From Multifurca ochricompacta (Eukaryota; Basidiomycota; Agaricomycetes; Russulales; Russulaceae), in assembly GCA_022496185.1 (NCBI GenBank), contig WTXG01000002.1, positions 682,001 to 746,000 on the forward strand: DNA of 64,000 nt, written 5' to 3'. A program made the position numbers and the translations under genes. Below the pieces are notes generated by a model. The model did not search any database and was not told the DNA's origin. It saw only the letters and a list, made by a program, of their open reading frames with translations. Positions 1 to 10,074 of this stretch are shown here, one piece after another. Each line of letters begins with the position of its first letter. Position 1 is the stretch's first letter.

Positions 1-1067
1 AGCGTTTCCAGATCTTGCGATGAGGACGGGGTGTAGTTGCGCCAATAGATGACGAAACGGATCAGTCCCATTGTTCCATGATTCGACTTCTGTAACGAGA
101 GATGCAATTCTCAACGCCTCTTCATCTAAATGAGCTAAAGCAGGATTAAGAATGACAATCAAAGTTGTTTAGACGATCATTCACCTTTTATACTCTGTCC
201 TTCTTTGAGGGGTAGATCCGTCGGCGCTTGTGACAGTCGAGCGACAAATTGGGTCACCTCGGACTGCAATGTGAGCCATGACTTTTCGTGCTCCAAAAAC
301 TTGCTTATGGTTAGAGCCAAATGAGGATCAGGACCCGCCTATGCCAAAAGGTGATGGGTCCTATGACAATGATACCGGGGCTAGATGCGAGGGCGTACTT
401 TAACAAGATCGTCCAAGAAAACAACAAGGTTCTCCGCTTCCCATCGAGTTGCGCGGCTCCCAAGGCTGGTGGAATTGGAGGTCGCTTCTGCGAGTTCCGC
501 ATGACTGTCCTGGGAAAGTTAGTTACGAGAGAAGGAAAGAAAGCGGGGGGGAGGGGGAATCACCAACAAACCTGGGCACCCTTTTGAACAGCGGCGAAAC
601 ATTCTTGTAAATCTGACTGCATAAACAGCCATGATTGCACCTGTGCCGCGACTTGTAGACCATCACGAAAAGGCTCTGATGGGGTGCTGGGGTCCTCTGT
701 TAGGACAGAGTGAGTGAGTTGAATAGTGGGTGGGGCACTCTGGAAAAGAATCGAACAAAAGGACCGACGGGGGAATCAGTATGCGCAAGGTTCGCTCACT
801 TGGGTGGTCGACACAGATAATTTCAAGTCTTCGCGGGTCGGTGGATTACTTCGAGCGCTCAAGATAGGTTGGGATACTTTGACAGAATTGGATACAGCCG
901 AGATTGGGGGGTGTATATTTGTTGGAGGTTTGAGTTCGCTTGGATGGTACAGAACTCGCAGCTCGCTGAGTGGTTGAGGCAGTAGGCTGGAGGTATGAAG
1001 GTGTTCTCGCTTAGACTCAAGAATTAGATGATATGAAGTTGGATGTTATATGAAACTTACGTGCCAT
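1..1067 (-). CDS. Hypothetical coiled-coil protein, C-terminus off the window
   Basis: I read a spliced minus-strand gene that runs out of the window at base 1. The start is ATG at 1065-1067 in a 7-nt first exon; a GTAAGT donor leads to an exon at 800-1009 encoding a Ser/Thr/Pro-rich basic stretch. Exons near 572-694 and 410-510 and two more down to base 1 follow, each bounded by GT-AG and staying in one frame. The N-terminal ~70 residues look disordered (PRTPSYLQPTASTTQR). The rest is rich in Glu, Gln, Leu and Ala with heptad-like spacing, for example SWLFMQSDLQECFAAVQKG and LEHEKSWLTLQSEVTQFVA, so a coiled coil is likely. I do not recognise the family; a cytoskeletal or spindle role would be a guess. 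Exon borders are read by eye. Confidence 0.55.
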
Positions 1068-1226
1068 AGGTAATGAGAATGGGACAAAGTCGGTGGTTAG
1101 TGGTTGGTGGTTGGTGGGTGGCAGACAGCGGACAGTGCCTGTACCATTTGACACATGCCACAACATGCACATGCACACACACATGCCAAAGTGGCTCTAC
1201 TCAGCGTCCCTACCAAGCCCCACAAC

Positions 1227-2424
1227 ATGTCCTTCATCTCGCTCATCGTGAAACCTCTGGCTTATTTTGGCCTCCCTGCCTACCTTCTTCACCGTCTTTC
1301 GCAGTCATCGCCCCTCGTCAGGTATTACATTCGCAACGTTCTCTACATATGCAGTCTCGGGCTTTGCTCCACCATCGGATTTTGCTCGGCTCTTCCCCTT
1401 TCCCTCCTAGGCAGGCGATATGATGTCAACTACGTCGTTGCCCGTACTTTTTATGCCATCTTCAGCAGATTGTCTGGGATAGATGTCGTGGTAGAAGGCG
1501 AGGAACACCTGCAAACACGTCCGTGTGTGTTTATCGGAAATCACCAAACCATGCTCGATGTTCTTTACCTCGGAAGGTGTGTTGCAAGTTCCTTGTTTCA
1601 CTCTGATCTTGTTCTGATCTCGCCGCTAGCTTATTCCCAGGAGGAACTCGGATAATGGCAAAAAGGTCACTGAAGTATACTCCCATCTTTGGCCAGTTCA
1701 TGCAGGCGGCAGGCGCTGTGTTTGTGGATAGAGGCAATAATGCGGATGCAGTACGCTCACTTCAGGCTGCCGGGGAGGAAATCAAAAGGCGTCACACCTC
1801 GATTTGGGTTTTCCCCGAAGGGACACGTACCTCGCGCCCATATCATGATATACGACCATTCAAGAAGGGTGCCTTTCACCTTGCTATTCAAGCTGGCCTA
1901 CCGATTGTCCCTATAGTAGCCGAGAACTACTGGAACATCTACCACAAGGGTGTCGCCAACTCGGGCACTTTCAGAGTGAGAGGTATGATGACGTCGTCTT
2001 CCTAATGCATCCCACGTTGCCAGCTTGCTGACGTTTCAACGATCAGTACTTCCGCCTGTCGCAACGGAAGGTTTGACGGCTGCAGATGTTGGTGACCTTG
2101 CTACTCGAATTCATGAACAGATGCTCCAAGTATTACGCGAGATATCCGATCCAAACGCACCCCTGCCTCCGCCACACCCTCTGAGGCCTTTTCGTTGTCG
2201 AGAACAAGCAGGAAGCTGCAGAAGACAAACCCTCTGCCCCGAAGGAAACGACGCCAGTACCCTCTGTTGCTGATGTGGCAGGATCAGGATCACAAGTGCG
2301 GGACGTTCCTGAAGAGCGACCCGTGACACCGCACTCTGAGGTGACGTCCGAGGGAAGTATCCGACGAAGCGAGAATGATACCGAGGAAGAGGAAGGCATG
2401 GTTTTGGTCGGACGACCTCGATAA
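1227..2424 (+). CDS. SLC1: 1-acyl-sn-glycerol-3-phosphate acyltransferase (LPAAT)
   Basis: PlsC-type acyltransferase that converts lysophosphatidate to phosphatidate in glycerolipid synthesis, probably in the ER or lipid droplets. ATG at 1227 starts a hydrophobic N-terminal anchor. Motif I is NHQTMLD (His106, Asp111), followed by AKRSLKYTPIFG, motif FPEGTR and FKKGAFHLA..GLPIVPIV, all as in yeast Slc1. Three exons: 1227-1576, 1630-1982 and 2047 onward; introns of 53 and 64 nt are GT-AG, and the junctions restore family sequence. The tail is uncertain. The frame read through the third exon stops at 2273, but the next frame holds a natural acidic tail (VENKQEAAED...) ending at 2424, which suggests one base too many or a strain difference near 2190-2200. 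The catalytic part is certain; the last ~75 residues are not. Confidence 0.85.
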
Positions 2425-2775
2425 ATAATTTATCACTAGGGTTGGGTCGAACGTGGTAATTAGATCCTTCTTATGTTCTTGATTTTCCAGAGAACAGAAA
2501 TGAAACGTGACATCTTTGACATAGAATTCCCTTATCAAAACAAAACAATCCCACCAGAGCTTCGAGGAATGTCCGTCTTATCTTGTAGACCGTCTAGGTA
2601 GTGACGGGCAGAAGTCTTGTGTTGTTTATAGTTAAACAGTTAAACGAGAACCGGCAACTTGGTCGCAGCATGATGATACCCAGTTCCCTCTGAGCGTGGG
2701 GTCTTGTCGAACTTTTTTTTTTGATTTGATGGGCGCATTCTCTAAAACTCTATATCAATTTTAGTTTTGAAATGG

Positions 2776-2810
2776 ACGATACGACACGACATGACACGAC
2801 ACGACACGAG
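2776..2810. repeat. ACGAC pentanucleotide microsatellite
   Basis: About seven imperfect copies of the pentamer ACGAC lie in tandem downstream of the acyltransferase gene. No function visible. Confidence 0.75.
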
Positions 2811-3276
2811 GCAACATTTTGTGGATTCGAGCTTTCGAGTTTTGAACATCCTTTGGGGGTCGGGTCGGCAAAGGGTGATCAATCAATCAATCAATAAACC
2901 AATATCAATCACATATCACGGGTAGGACAGTATGTTGTTGTGTTGAGCCTCCTCTCGCCTCGCTTCACCACCAAAACCATGTCCACCTGACATCAGTTTT
3001 TTTTTTAAAAAAACGTCAACGTCAACGTAGTAATGGCATCTGCTAATGCGGATCCCGACATCAATTCTATTAAGGGCTCATCTGACTAAATTGCGTGACT
3101 GACGGGGTGCCTACGAAAGGTTGTTGGAATTGGGGGCTAGAATTCCCCAGGCACGGGGTTGCGTTTACACGTTAGGGTTATATCATACGTACGGTAACTT
3201 TGTCTAAAGGCGTTGCTGACGAGATGGACCGGAGAGCGGAGATAAGACTTCCCCGCGGGTCGGGTTCGGGGGAATG

Positions 3277-3301
3277 AGGGGGCAGGGGGCAGGGGGCAGG
3301 G
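3277..3301. repeat. GGGGGCA tandem repeat, possible G-quadruplex
   Basis: Four runs of three to five G are separated by two-base CA spacers. This fits the standard G3+N1-7 quadruplex pattern on the plus strand. It lies about 420 bp upstream of the GDPD start codon. Confidence 0.7.
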
Positions 3302-3574
3302 CAATGGGTAACGAAACGAGGGTACGAAGGGTACGTGCGTGTCTACTGCGTACGTGCGTCGAGTTCGAGCGATAACATTTCCTCATTTCATGTGTGCGAT
3401 TTTATTGGTGGTTTAACCTCATTATGATAGGATAAGATAGGATAGTATCTACCAATCTATCTACCACGTTTGACCTGCAATCCACGTTTGTGATACGTAA
3501 GACGCGTCCATCCTTGCGCGACCACGTTCATGTTCAAGAAACAAGCCTGGACTGGATAAAACCGGCCGTGCCGT

Positions 3575-3581
3575 GTATAAA
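3575..3581 (+). promoter_or_regulatory. TATA-like box of the GDPD gene
   Basis: TATAAAT sits about 140 bp before the ATG at 3718 and is followed by a CT/T-rich tract (3670-3710), the usual layout of a strong fungal promoter. Confidence 0.5.
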
Positions 3582-3717
3582 TTCTTCGTCACATCACAAT
3601 TTCTATTCAACTACCCTTAATCTTCCCATTCACCTTGGCCCCTTAAACAAAGGAAACGAATACCCCCATCTCATCTCTTTCTCTGTCTTTTTTTTTTGTT
3701 TTTGTTTTTGTCCCAAT

Positions 3718-5208
3718 ATGTCTTCAAGTAAGAATGATAGTCGAGTGCTGCCTGGTAATTCTGTCTTCCTTTTTCATGCCCCGACGCGAGTTGATTATAT
3801 GCTCTCTATTCCAGAGTGTTGGGGTCATCGCGGTGTATGTAGGCTATGGTTGTGCCTCAGTAACCTTGAGGTCATCTAACATTGTCCACGTAGGCTTCTG
3901 CAGCATATCCTGAAAATACCTTAGCCAGTTTTGAAGCCGCTATCCGCGATGGCGCAGAAGGGATTGAGAGCGGTATTTGATACCGTGGCTATACCGTCTG
4001 TGTCCCGTAACCGCTTCGGCAGACGTCCACGTCTCTCGTGACGGTGTTCTTGTCATGTTCCATGATCCCAGTGAGTCCCAACTAGGAAAAATCATCTTTA
4101 CTTTGGTCTGAGGGGTCCCCTCATGGCAGGTCTAGAACGGACAACAGACTCGAAGGGTGGGCTAGTTGTCCTTGAAAAAAAGGTGTTGTAACACTGAAAA
4201 ATCTCAATTTATAGGACTGATCCAGGAGAGGAACTGGTACGGTCCTGGTGGTATGGAGCACGTTCGTACCTCCAAAGAGCCGAAACAAGCCATCCCAACG
4301 TTTGCAGAGACCATTGGTCTATTGATGAAGGTCAGTTTATCGTAACGAACAGGCTCCGTTGTCATGCTCTTAGCTCATACCCACGAGTAGCCAGAGAATC
4401 AACACGTCAAATTCAACATTGACGTGAAAGTGAACAACGACCCCGAGCAGGTTTTCACGTCGATGGATAAGATCATTACTTCGCACCCTGAATGGAAGGT
4501 CAGACTGGCACCTCGTATCATCCTCGGGCTTTGGCATCCGCGCTTCGTGAGCGCAGCCAAGGTGCATCTCCCATATTGCAAGCGTTCGCACATTGGCGTC
4601 GGTCCAGATATTGCACGGAAATATTTCTGGGATGACTGTGATGCATTCTCTATGTGGTTCCCCGGTTTGGCTACCGCAGACGGTGAAAAGTCAGAGGTGT
4701 TACTATCAGCACTCAATAGTAGCTTTCTGACGATATTTGCACCAGATTCCGTCGTGAGTGCAAGAAGGCTGGAAAGCAGCTCATGGTGTGGACGGTGAAT
4801 GATCCATCCCAGATGATGGAGGTGAGTATATTTATCTGCACGTGTGGAATACGGAGGGGGCTGAGGATGAGCTCTCAGGCAGTGCGATGGGGTGTTGATG
4901 CGATCTTGACCGACGTGACGAAAACGTGGCTCGACTTGAGAGTGGCACTTAATGGTATGATTTTCATCGAGGCAGGCGTGCAGGCGTGGGGATATATGAA
5001 CTGAATTGATTGAAAATTAGGTGATTATGATAAAGTTGGCGCGCGATACACGCGGTCGTTCCTATGGACTGGACCGTTATATTACGCTGCTGTGCAGTAT
5101 GGGTTGGTGTTACTACTCAAACGAAAGATGGAGAAAATTGCGGGTTCGTTTGATAATGTTGAAGAAGAAATTAATACACGAGCGACAATGGTTCATGTAC
5201 GTGTTTGA
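3718..5208 (+). CDS. Glycerophosphodiester phosphodiesterase family protein
   Basis: GDPD-fold phosphodiesterase that would hydrolyse glycerophosphodiesters to sn-glycerol 3-phosphate and an alcohol. Read in about ten small exons from ATG 3718. The catalytic signature is in order: GHRG at the second exon, PENTLASFEAAIRDGAEGIE, then D-V-H..RDGVLVMFHDP, later FNIDVKV, and the C-terminal WTVND..M..A..WGVDAILTD. All introns I tested are GT-AG, about 50-65 nt, and restore frame, including 4690-4745 and the one after ..PSQMMEA. The C-terminus (RSFLWTGPLYYAAVQYGLVLLL) has one likely membrane segment, so the enzyme may be tail-anchored. Length about 345 residues, normal for single-domain fungal GDPDs. 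Substrate is unknown. Confidence 0.85.
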
Positions 5209-5528
5209 AAGGGAAGGAAAGGGAAGGGAGAGGAAGGAGAGGAGGAGTTAACTATTATCTAACTGCCGCCTCCATCTCCGCCTTCATCTCCATCTCTCCA
5301 TCTCCATCTCTATTCTCTATATATCTTTCTCCTCCTCCGCTCTCTGCTATCCCTATCTAAATAGATATATCTATAAAAACACGTGTGTATGTTTGCATAT
5401 GCATACAGGCATATATTCACTGCTCTGCACGCACTCTGCACACACTCGCACAACACGACTCTCTAACCTTCTCTTCTCCTCCTTCTCCTTCTCCTTCCCC
5501 TTCTCCTCTTTTTTGCACTCACTCCGCC
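5209..5528. promoter_or_regulatory. Promoter/5' UTR with long pyrimidine tract and TATA box
   Basis: Bases 5265-5345 are almost pure pyrimidine with repeated CTCCAT units, followed by a TATAAAA box at 5372-5378 about 150 bp before the ATG at 5529, and another CT-rich stretch (5470-5515) next to the start. CT-rich leaders like this are common in highly expressed fungal genes. Confidence 0.5.
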
Positions 5529-7487
5529 ATGGATGCTAAGCCTTCATTCCCTTGTCCACCTTCTACTCCCCCTTTCCGTAAACACTATCATAGGAAACGA
5601 ATTTCACTTACTCGACTTTCTTCGGACACAACAACTACCCTTCCAGTTTATTTACGCACAGAAGATTTACCTGACGACAGTCCTCCAGACTACCCCGAAA
5701 GTGCTAACGAAGCTGACGCTGACACTGATCATTCCACGTCAGATGCACCCCTTCCACTTATCTCTCCTCGCTCCCTGAAAGTTTACTCACCTAGGAGACG
5801 CCACACCGCCCCCCCGCCCCCCTCGTCCTCTACAGGCCCATACCTAGACTCTCTACTCGCACGAAGCGTTCATGCTCTTGAGATGTCCAATGCGTTGCTC
5901 CAATCCTCCATCAGCACCCACTCCTCACTTTCCGCAGTCCTTGCTGTGGATTCCCCTATTGCCGACAGTTCGCTAGAGGCCAGAGCTCGCGACCTCTCTT
6001 CGCGGATTCGTGTTAATTCGAGTCTTCATGCTAATTGGCTAGATGATCTTGCAGTCATCCAAGAACAACTTGCTCCCGATTCTCGACCAGATGCTCTCGG
6101 CCTAAGCTTAGTTCATGACGACGCCATAAGCAGGAGTCTCCCAGTTGACCCTTCCCCAATTCAGTTACGTGCATCCCCTCACCATCGGAATCGCTCCTCC
6201 ACCGATCTACCTCGGTTCAAAGCGGGCACGACTACCCCAGATCAACCTCATCTACGTCTTTCGAACTGGTCCCGTAGTCTTCTCATCTCGCCAGCCCCGC
6301 GAGCTTTGACCCAGTACGTCGAGTCTAACGCTGATCCCGATACGATCCATCTCCCTTCAACCCTTGGCCTACGCTCGTCGTCTTCGACGCATTTCCCTCC
6401 TGGAGTTTCCTCTTCTCCACCTGCCGGTCCCTCATCTCATTCGACACTTCCCGAATCCTCAACTACTGCGTATTCACTTCTCTCCTCATTTCTAACTCGC
6501 CGCCCCTCGACAAGCTCGGCAGGATCACATCTCACCTCTCGCTCTCGTCCGGAGTGCCGTGAAAGGGCCTCTACCGATTTGGCCACGAGTCCCTCTCTTG
6601 CGTCAAGCACCGTGGCCCGCTCTCGCTCCCGTACCCCACTTTCGAGTCCCCCCCGCTCGCATGGAGGCAAGCGCTCGTCGTCCCCACCTCCCATGCCTCC
6701 TTCTCTTGTACTTCCATCGCGACTGTTAACCTCCCCAACCGAGGATCCTTCTCTTTCATCGCTTTCTTCCACATCTTCCTCTGGCCTCTCGTCAGACCCT
6801 CATCCTAATCCCGTTCTCAGTCTCCAGGCCCTGCGCAAGATTCTCGACGACCAGCCACCCCCACCACCCATGTCGCGTACTTCATCTGAGGGCCCCGCGG
6901 CACGGCGTCCGGCTTTCCTCCCTCGAACACCCCTTCCCGGCCCGACGCTCGGGACGTCCACCGCAACTGCGAGCGTCTCACGTCTCTTTACCAAACCTGT
7001 TCACATGCATTCTGGATCATCTAATCGAGAACTACGCCCGTCTGCGCTGAAAGGGATTTCACGCACCCCACAGAGTCCCACTCCTTCGAACGGCTTACTC
7101 AGTCCTGGTCGTAGCGCAGGAGCTGGAGGGAGCTCGGCGTCGAGCATCCGTTCGACCCCGAAACGGATTTCGTTTGCCGAGCTGCCTGAGCCATATGGGA
7201 GCGAGCGTGGTGGGGGTTCAGGGCGCGGATTCGAGAAGAAACGGTCGAGGAAGGCAAAGAAACGGAGTGGGAAAGGCAAGGGCAAATCCAAGGTCAATGT
7301 GGGCGATGACAGCGATGAAAGCGACGAGGACGATGGGAAAGGATGGTGGGCGAGACTGCTGTTAGGTTCCGGCAGTACGCGCGGTCGATCCTTAAGTCGG
7401 TCAGAGGAGCGTCTCGAGACACGTATAACCAGAGGACTCGGCAACCGCAGCGGCTTTGGTGGTGGAATAGAGGATTGGGCAGTTTAG
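5529..7487 (+). CDS. Ser/Pro-rich, largely disordered protein (652 aa)
   Basis: Intronless reading frame. I place the start at ATG 5529 (CCATGG context, after a TATA box and CT-rich leader); the frame is open further upstream to 5385, but that lies in the leader. The only ordered-looking part is about residues 105-185 (SLLARSVHALEMSNALLQSS..SSRIRVNSSLHANWLDDLAVIQEQL), which could form helices. The rest is Ser, Pro and Arg rich, with runs such as PPPPSSS. The end is basic then acidic: about residues 570-600 are Lys/Arg-rich (KKRSRKAKKRSGKGKGKSK, a possible nuclear signal), followed by DDSDESDEDD. Similar disordered proteins occur in mushrooms without known function; I do not recognise this one. 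Reality as a gene is well supported by length, codon regularity and promoter. Confidence 0.75.
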   Translation: MDAKPSFPCPPSTPPFRKHYHRKRISLTRLSSDTTTTLPVYLRTEDLPDDSPPDYPESANEADADTDHSTSDAPLPLISPRSLKVYSPRRRHTAPPPPSSSTGPYLDSLLARSVHALEMSNALLQSSISTHSSLSAVLAVDSPIADSSLEARARDLSSRIRVNSSLHANWLDDLAVIQEQLAPDSRPDALGLSLVHDDAISRSLPVDPSPIQLRASPHHRNRSSTDLPRFKAGTTTPDQPHLRLSNWSRSLLISPAPRALTQYVESNADPDTIHLPSTLGLRSSSSTHFPPGVSSSPPAGPSSHSTLPESSTTAYSLLSSFLTRRPSTSSAGSHLTSRSRPECRERASTDLATSPSLASSTVARSRSRTPLSSPPRSHGGKRSSSPPPMPPSLVLPSRLLTSPTEDPSLSSLSSTSSSGLSSDPHPNPVLSLQALRKILDDQPPPPPMSRTSSEGPAARRPAFLPRTPLPGPTLGTSTATASVSRLFTKPVHMHSGSSNRELRPSALKGISRTPQSPTPSNGLLSPGRSAGAGGSSASSIRSTPKRISFAELPEPYGSERGGGSGRGFEKKRSRKAKKRSGKGKGKSKVNVGDDSDESDEDDGKGWWARLLLGSGSTRGRSLSRSEERLETRITRGLGNRSGFGGGIEDWAV

Positions 7488-7994
7488 TCGACCTGGATAT
7501 CAAGTGAGTTGGATCTCGTTCTGTTAGACGCTATTACAGGATCGCTTAATCCCATAGTGCTTTGGGATGGGCGACGGGGAATGTAACCTGCACTTACGTC
7601 CTACTTTCCACGTCCCACGTCCCACGTCCCACGTCATCCGCCATGAGCTGACCCTTATTTGATTTTATTTTTTCCGCCTTCTGTCCTGGGGCCCAAACTT
7701 TCGGACGGTACCGTTGTTGGGGTTTCTTCCCACCAATCTTGCTTGGCGTCAAGATCAAGGTAAATTCCACATCGTGATACCCAGATAACATATTAGTATC
7801 GGTCAATGACCGAATGTACGGATGGGAAAGAACATATTTAAAGATTCTAATCTACACTTCATCATAACAATTGTATTTATGCAAAGCATTGAGGTACTGA
7901 TAGTGGATGGAACATAACATAACAAAGGAGTGGCTAAGGGTGAGAGCAAGTAAAAAGATAAGTGAGGAAATGAATGTCATGAAAAGTATAACTT
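7488..7994. other. Convergent 3' intergenic region with CCCACGT repeat
   Basis: Lies between two genes pointing at each other. It contains four copies of the heptamer CCCACGT at about 7607-7635. No supported gene. Confidence 0.6.
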
Positions 7995-9889
7995 TTACAT
8001 GAGAGAAAGCGCGTACCAAACCACAAAGCCACCTATGGCACCAGCCATGAACTGTGCGGGCAGCGTCGCCGGCATACCTCTACCGCGGTTTGAGCTCTCA
8101 ATCACCGCCTTGCAGACTTCGTCTTCGATCTGATTGACGTCCGCACCCCAATTCAGATTCCCGAACCGGAAGACGAACTTTTCTGGCGTTCGTGCGCGAG
8201 TCTGAAACTTGACACCGAATTCGTGGAGGTTCACATCCCGAGGCCCAATCAACAGCCAGTGCTCATTATCGATGAGCATCTTCTGTAAGTGAAGGTCCGC
8301 GCCTAATACCCCAAGGGCTGCGGCGGGGATATCAACCGTGGGCATCTTGAGAAACACGACAAGTGGGTAGGTCGACGACGTCAGCACACGGTGTATGTAC
8401 TCCCACGGTTCGCGTGCGGCCCAGTCCTCGCACTCGTCTACAGCCGCCTCCGTTATCCTGTCAGCGAAGCTTGGAGTCGAGTCTGAACGGTAGTCAACAA
8501 TTTTAGTGCCGGGAAGGGTACCTGGCATTATTGACCTGCGTGTATGTCCAGTACGGAGAGGTCCTGTGAGTGTGGATGGATCATTTAAAGGTTTGGCATC
8601 GCATGATCCTCGTTGTGGATGAAATACTATGGAGCCCTCAGGATGCTCGAAGGTGGCGGGTGAACGCAATGCGGGTGCAGGTGCAGAGAGAGTTGGCTCA
8701 ACTACGTAACAAGGAGGTCCTGTTTGTTGTGGTGGAGAAACCCATTTTTCCTCGCGCTGCACAGCGGCATAATGTTGCAACAGTTCCTCGAGATGGGGAA
8801 ATTGGACGTTGTCGTTTCCCATAATCGAGGGATGCCTATGATCAAGACCACTCGTCAAACTCTGCGTCTTAAATGGCAACACAGAATTGGATGAGCCTTG
8901 TATGAAGTCGGGTTGTGGTAGACTAGGGGGAGGGGTGATGACGTGCGGAAATGGGCCGATGGTAGAGCCTTCGGAGGTGATAGATGGGGTGGTCCAGTCT
9001 TGTGCGGTGAAGTAGCCCTCAGAACCGGAGTCCTCAAAGCTACTCTCATTTCCGTCACCGGGGCTGTCAGGATACCGGACTGATGGCGTAGTGTCCTTCG
9101 CAAAATGTGCTGATCTCTCGAATCGTCCTACCCGTACGCGCATACCACCTATCTCGGGAAAAGTGACGCTTGGTTTCCACGCATATTCAAAAGGGGGTTT
9201 GGGCAAGTCCTTCGTAAGCTCGCGGACGGTGACCGGGGCCGCCTGATGTCCAGGCTCTAATGTCGTAAAAGGTTGAAATCCCTCGAAGGGATCCATATCC
9301 TCAACGGGGACCATGCGGTCGAGGACGTGTGTTTGGAGACTTTTGCGGCGGAACCTCTGGGAAAAATTGTTCCACGACGGCAATATGGCTTCGTTCTCGT
9401 GGGAGTGACCAAAGAACCGACGACCATCTTGCAAGGACATCCGGTGGGGGCGCGAGTGTCGAATCGCGTCTCCGTCCATCCTGAGAGATGATCGTCTCGC
9501 TTGCGCTTGAGCGTACGGTTCAGCGCTTTCGCGGGTGCGGCGTTGATTTTCTAGGCGAGCGGACCTTCTCAAGGGCACTGATACATCCTCAAACTGGGTC
9601 GAGCGCCGCTGGACAGATCTGTGTGCTGTCGCAACTGCTTTTTGGGGCCGAGTAGAAGGGGATCGGGGGAGTCACTGCGAACATACGAACGAGGGTATCC
9701 TACTGAAGCGCCTTGCAAGGTGGGAGTATGTTGACTCAGACTCGAAGTTGTTGCGCCATCGGGGCTCCAGCGTAAGTTCAAGGACTCATGAGAGTGAGAG
9801 TGCCCACTCCCCGGACAACCATAAATACCATCTTCCCTGAAGTGCAGACGGTGAGTAAGGCCACAATCGGTACAGTTATCATCAGTCAT
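7995..9889 (-). CDS. Tail-anchored protein with N-terminal Cys/His cluster
   Basis: Two exons on the minus strand. The start is ATG at 9887-9889, giving MTDDNCTDCGLTHRLHFR and then a CPGSGHSHSH segment; the Cys/His spacing suggests a small metal site. I join this to the long exon (open to 7995) by a GTATGT donor near 9685 and a CACAG acceptor near 9620, which keeps frame. The middle is Ser/Pro-rich and disordered. The last 120 residues look folded (LVVFLKMPTVDIPAAALGVLG..EKFVFRFGNLNWG) and end in one hydrophobic helix, AQFMAGAIGGFVVWYALSLM, at the extreme C-terminus, typical of a tail anchor in ER or outer mitochondrial membrane. Family not recognised; total length about 600 residues. Confidence 0.7.
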
Positions 9890-10074
9890 AGACGGAAAAA
9901 ACTAAAGGTAGAAAGAGTCGACTGGTAACCAGCACCAGTATGCGTACTAGTTGATAGTAGAAGTTGAAGAAAAGAAAGGTGATCATTTTGATCATTCGAA
10001 AGACGAGTGGAAGAACAAAAACACATAACACATAACACATAACTCATTCCCTCTGCCCCTTCTGGATTATATAA

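Larger units (their letters stand above)
2425..3717. other. Intergenic region with simple repeats; upstream of the GDPD gene
   Basis: No convincing coding sequence. The region holds an ACGAC pentamer run (2776-2810), an AATC run (about 2876-2895), a poly-T/poly-A junction near 2998-3012, a GGGGGCA heptamer run (3277-3301), GATAGGATAG motifs near 3425-3445, and the promoter of the downstream gene. Short ORFs here lack splice support or any recognisable family. Confidence 0.6.

Noticed and set aside
2760..2900. CRISPR-like array from the ACGAC and AATC repeats
   Set aside because: Pure short tandem microsatellites without spacers, in a eukaryotic genome.
4640..4760. Frame shift in the GDPD gene near the last third
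   Set aside because: A 56-nt intron at 4690-4745 joins GEK to FRRECKKAGKQ as the family expects.
9569..9889. Separate small gene from the 5' exon of the tail-anchored protein
   Set aside because: Its frame joins the long exon through a standard GTATGT..CACAG intron, so it is the N-terminus of the same gene.
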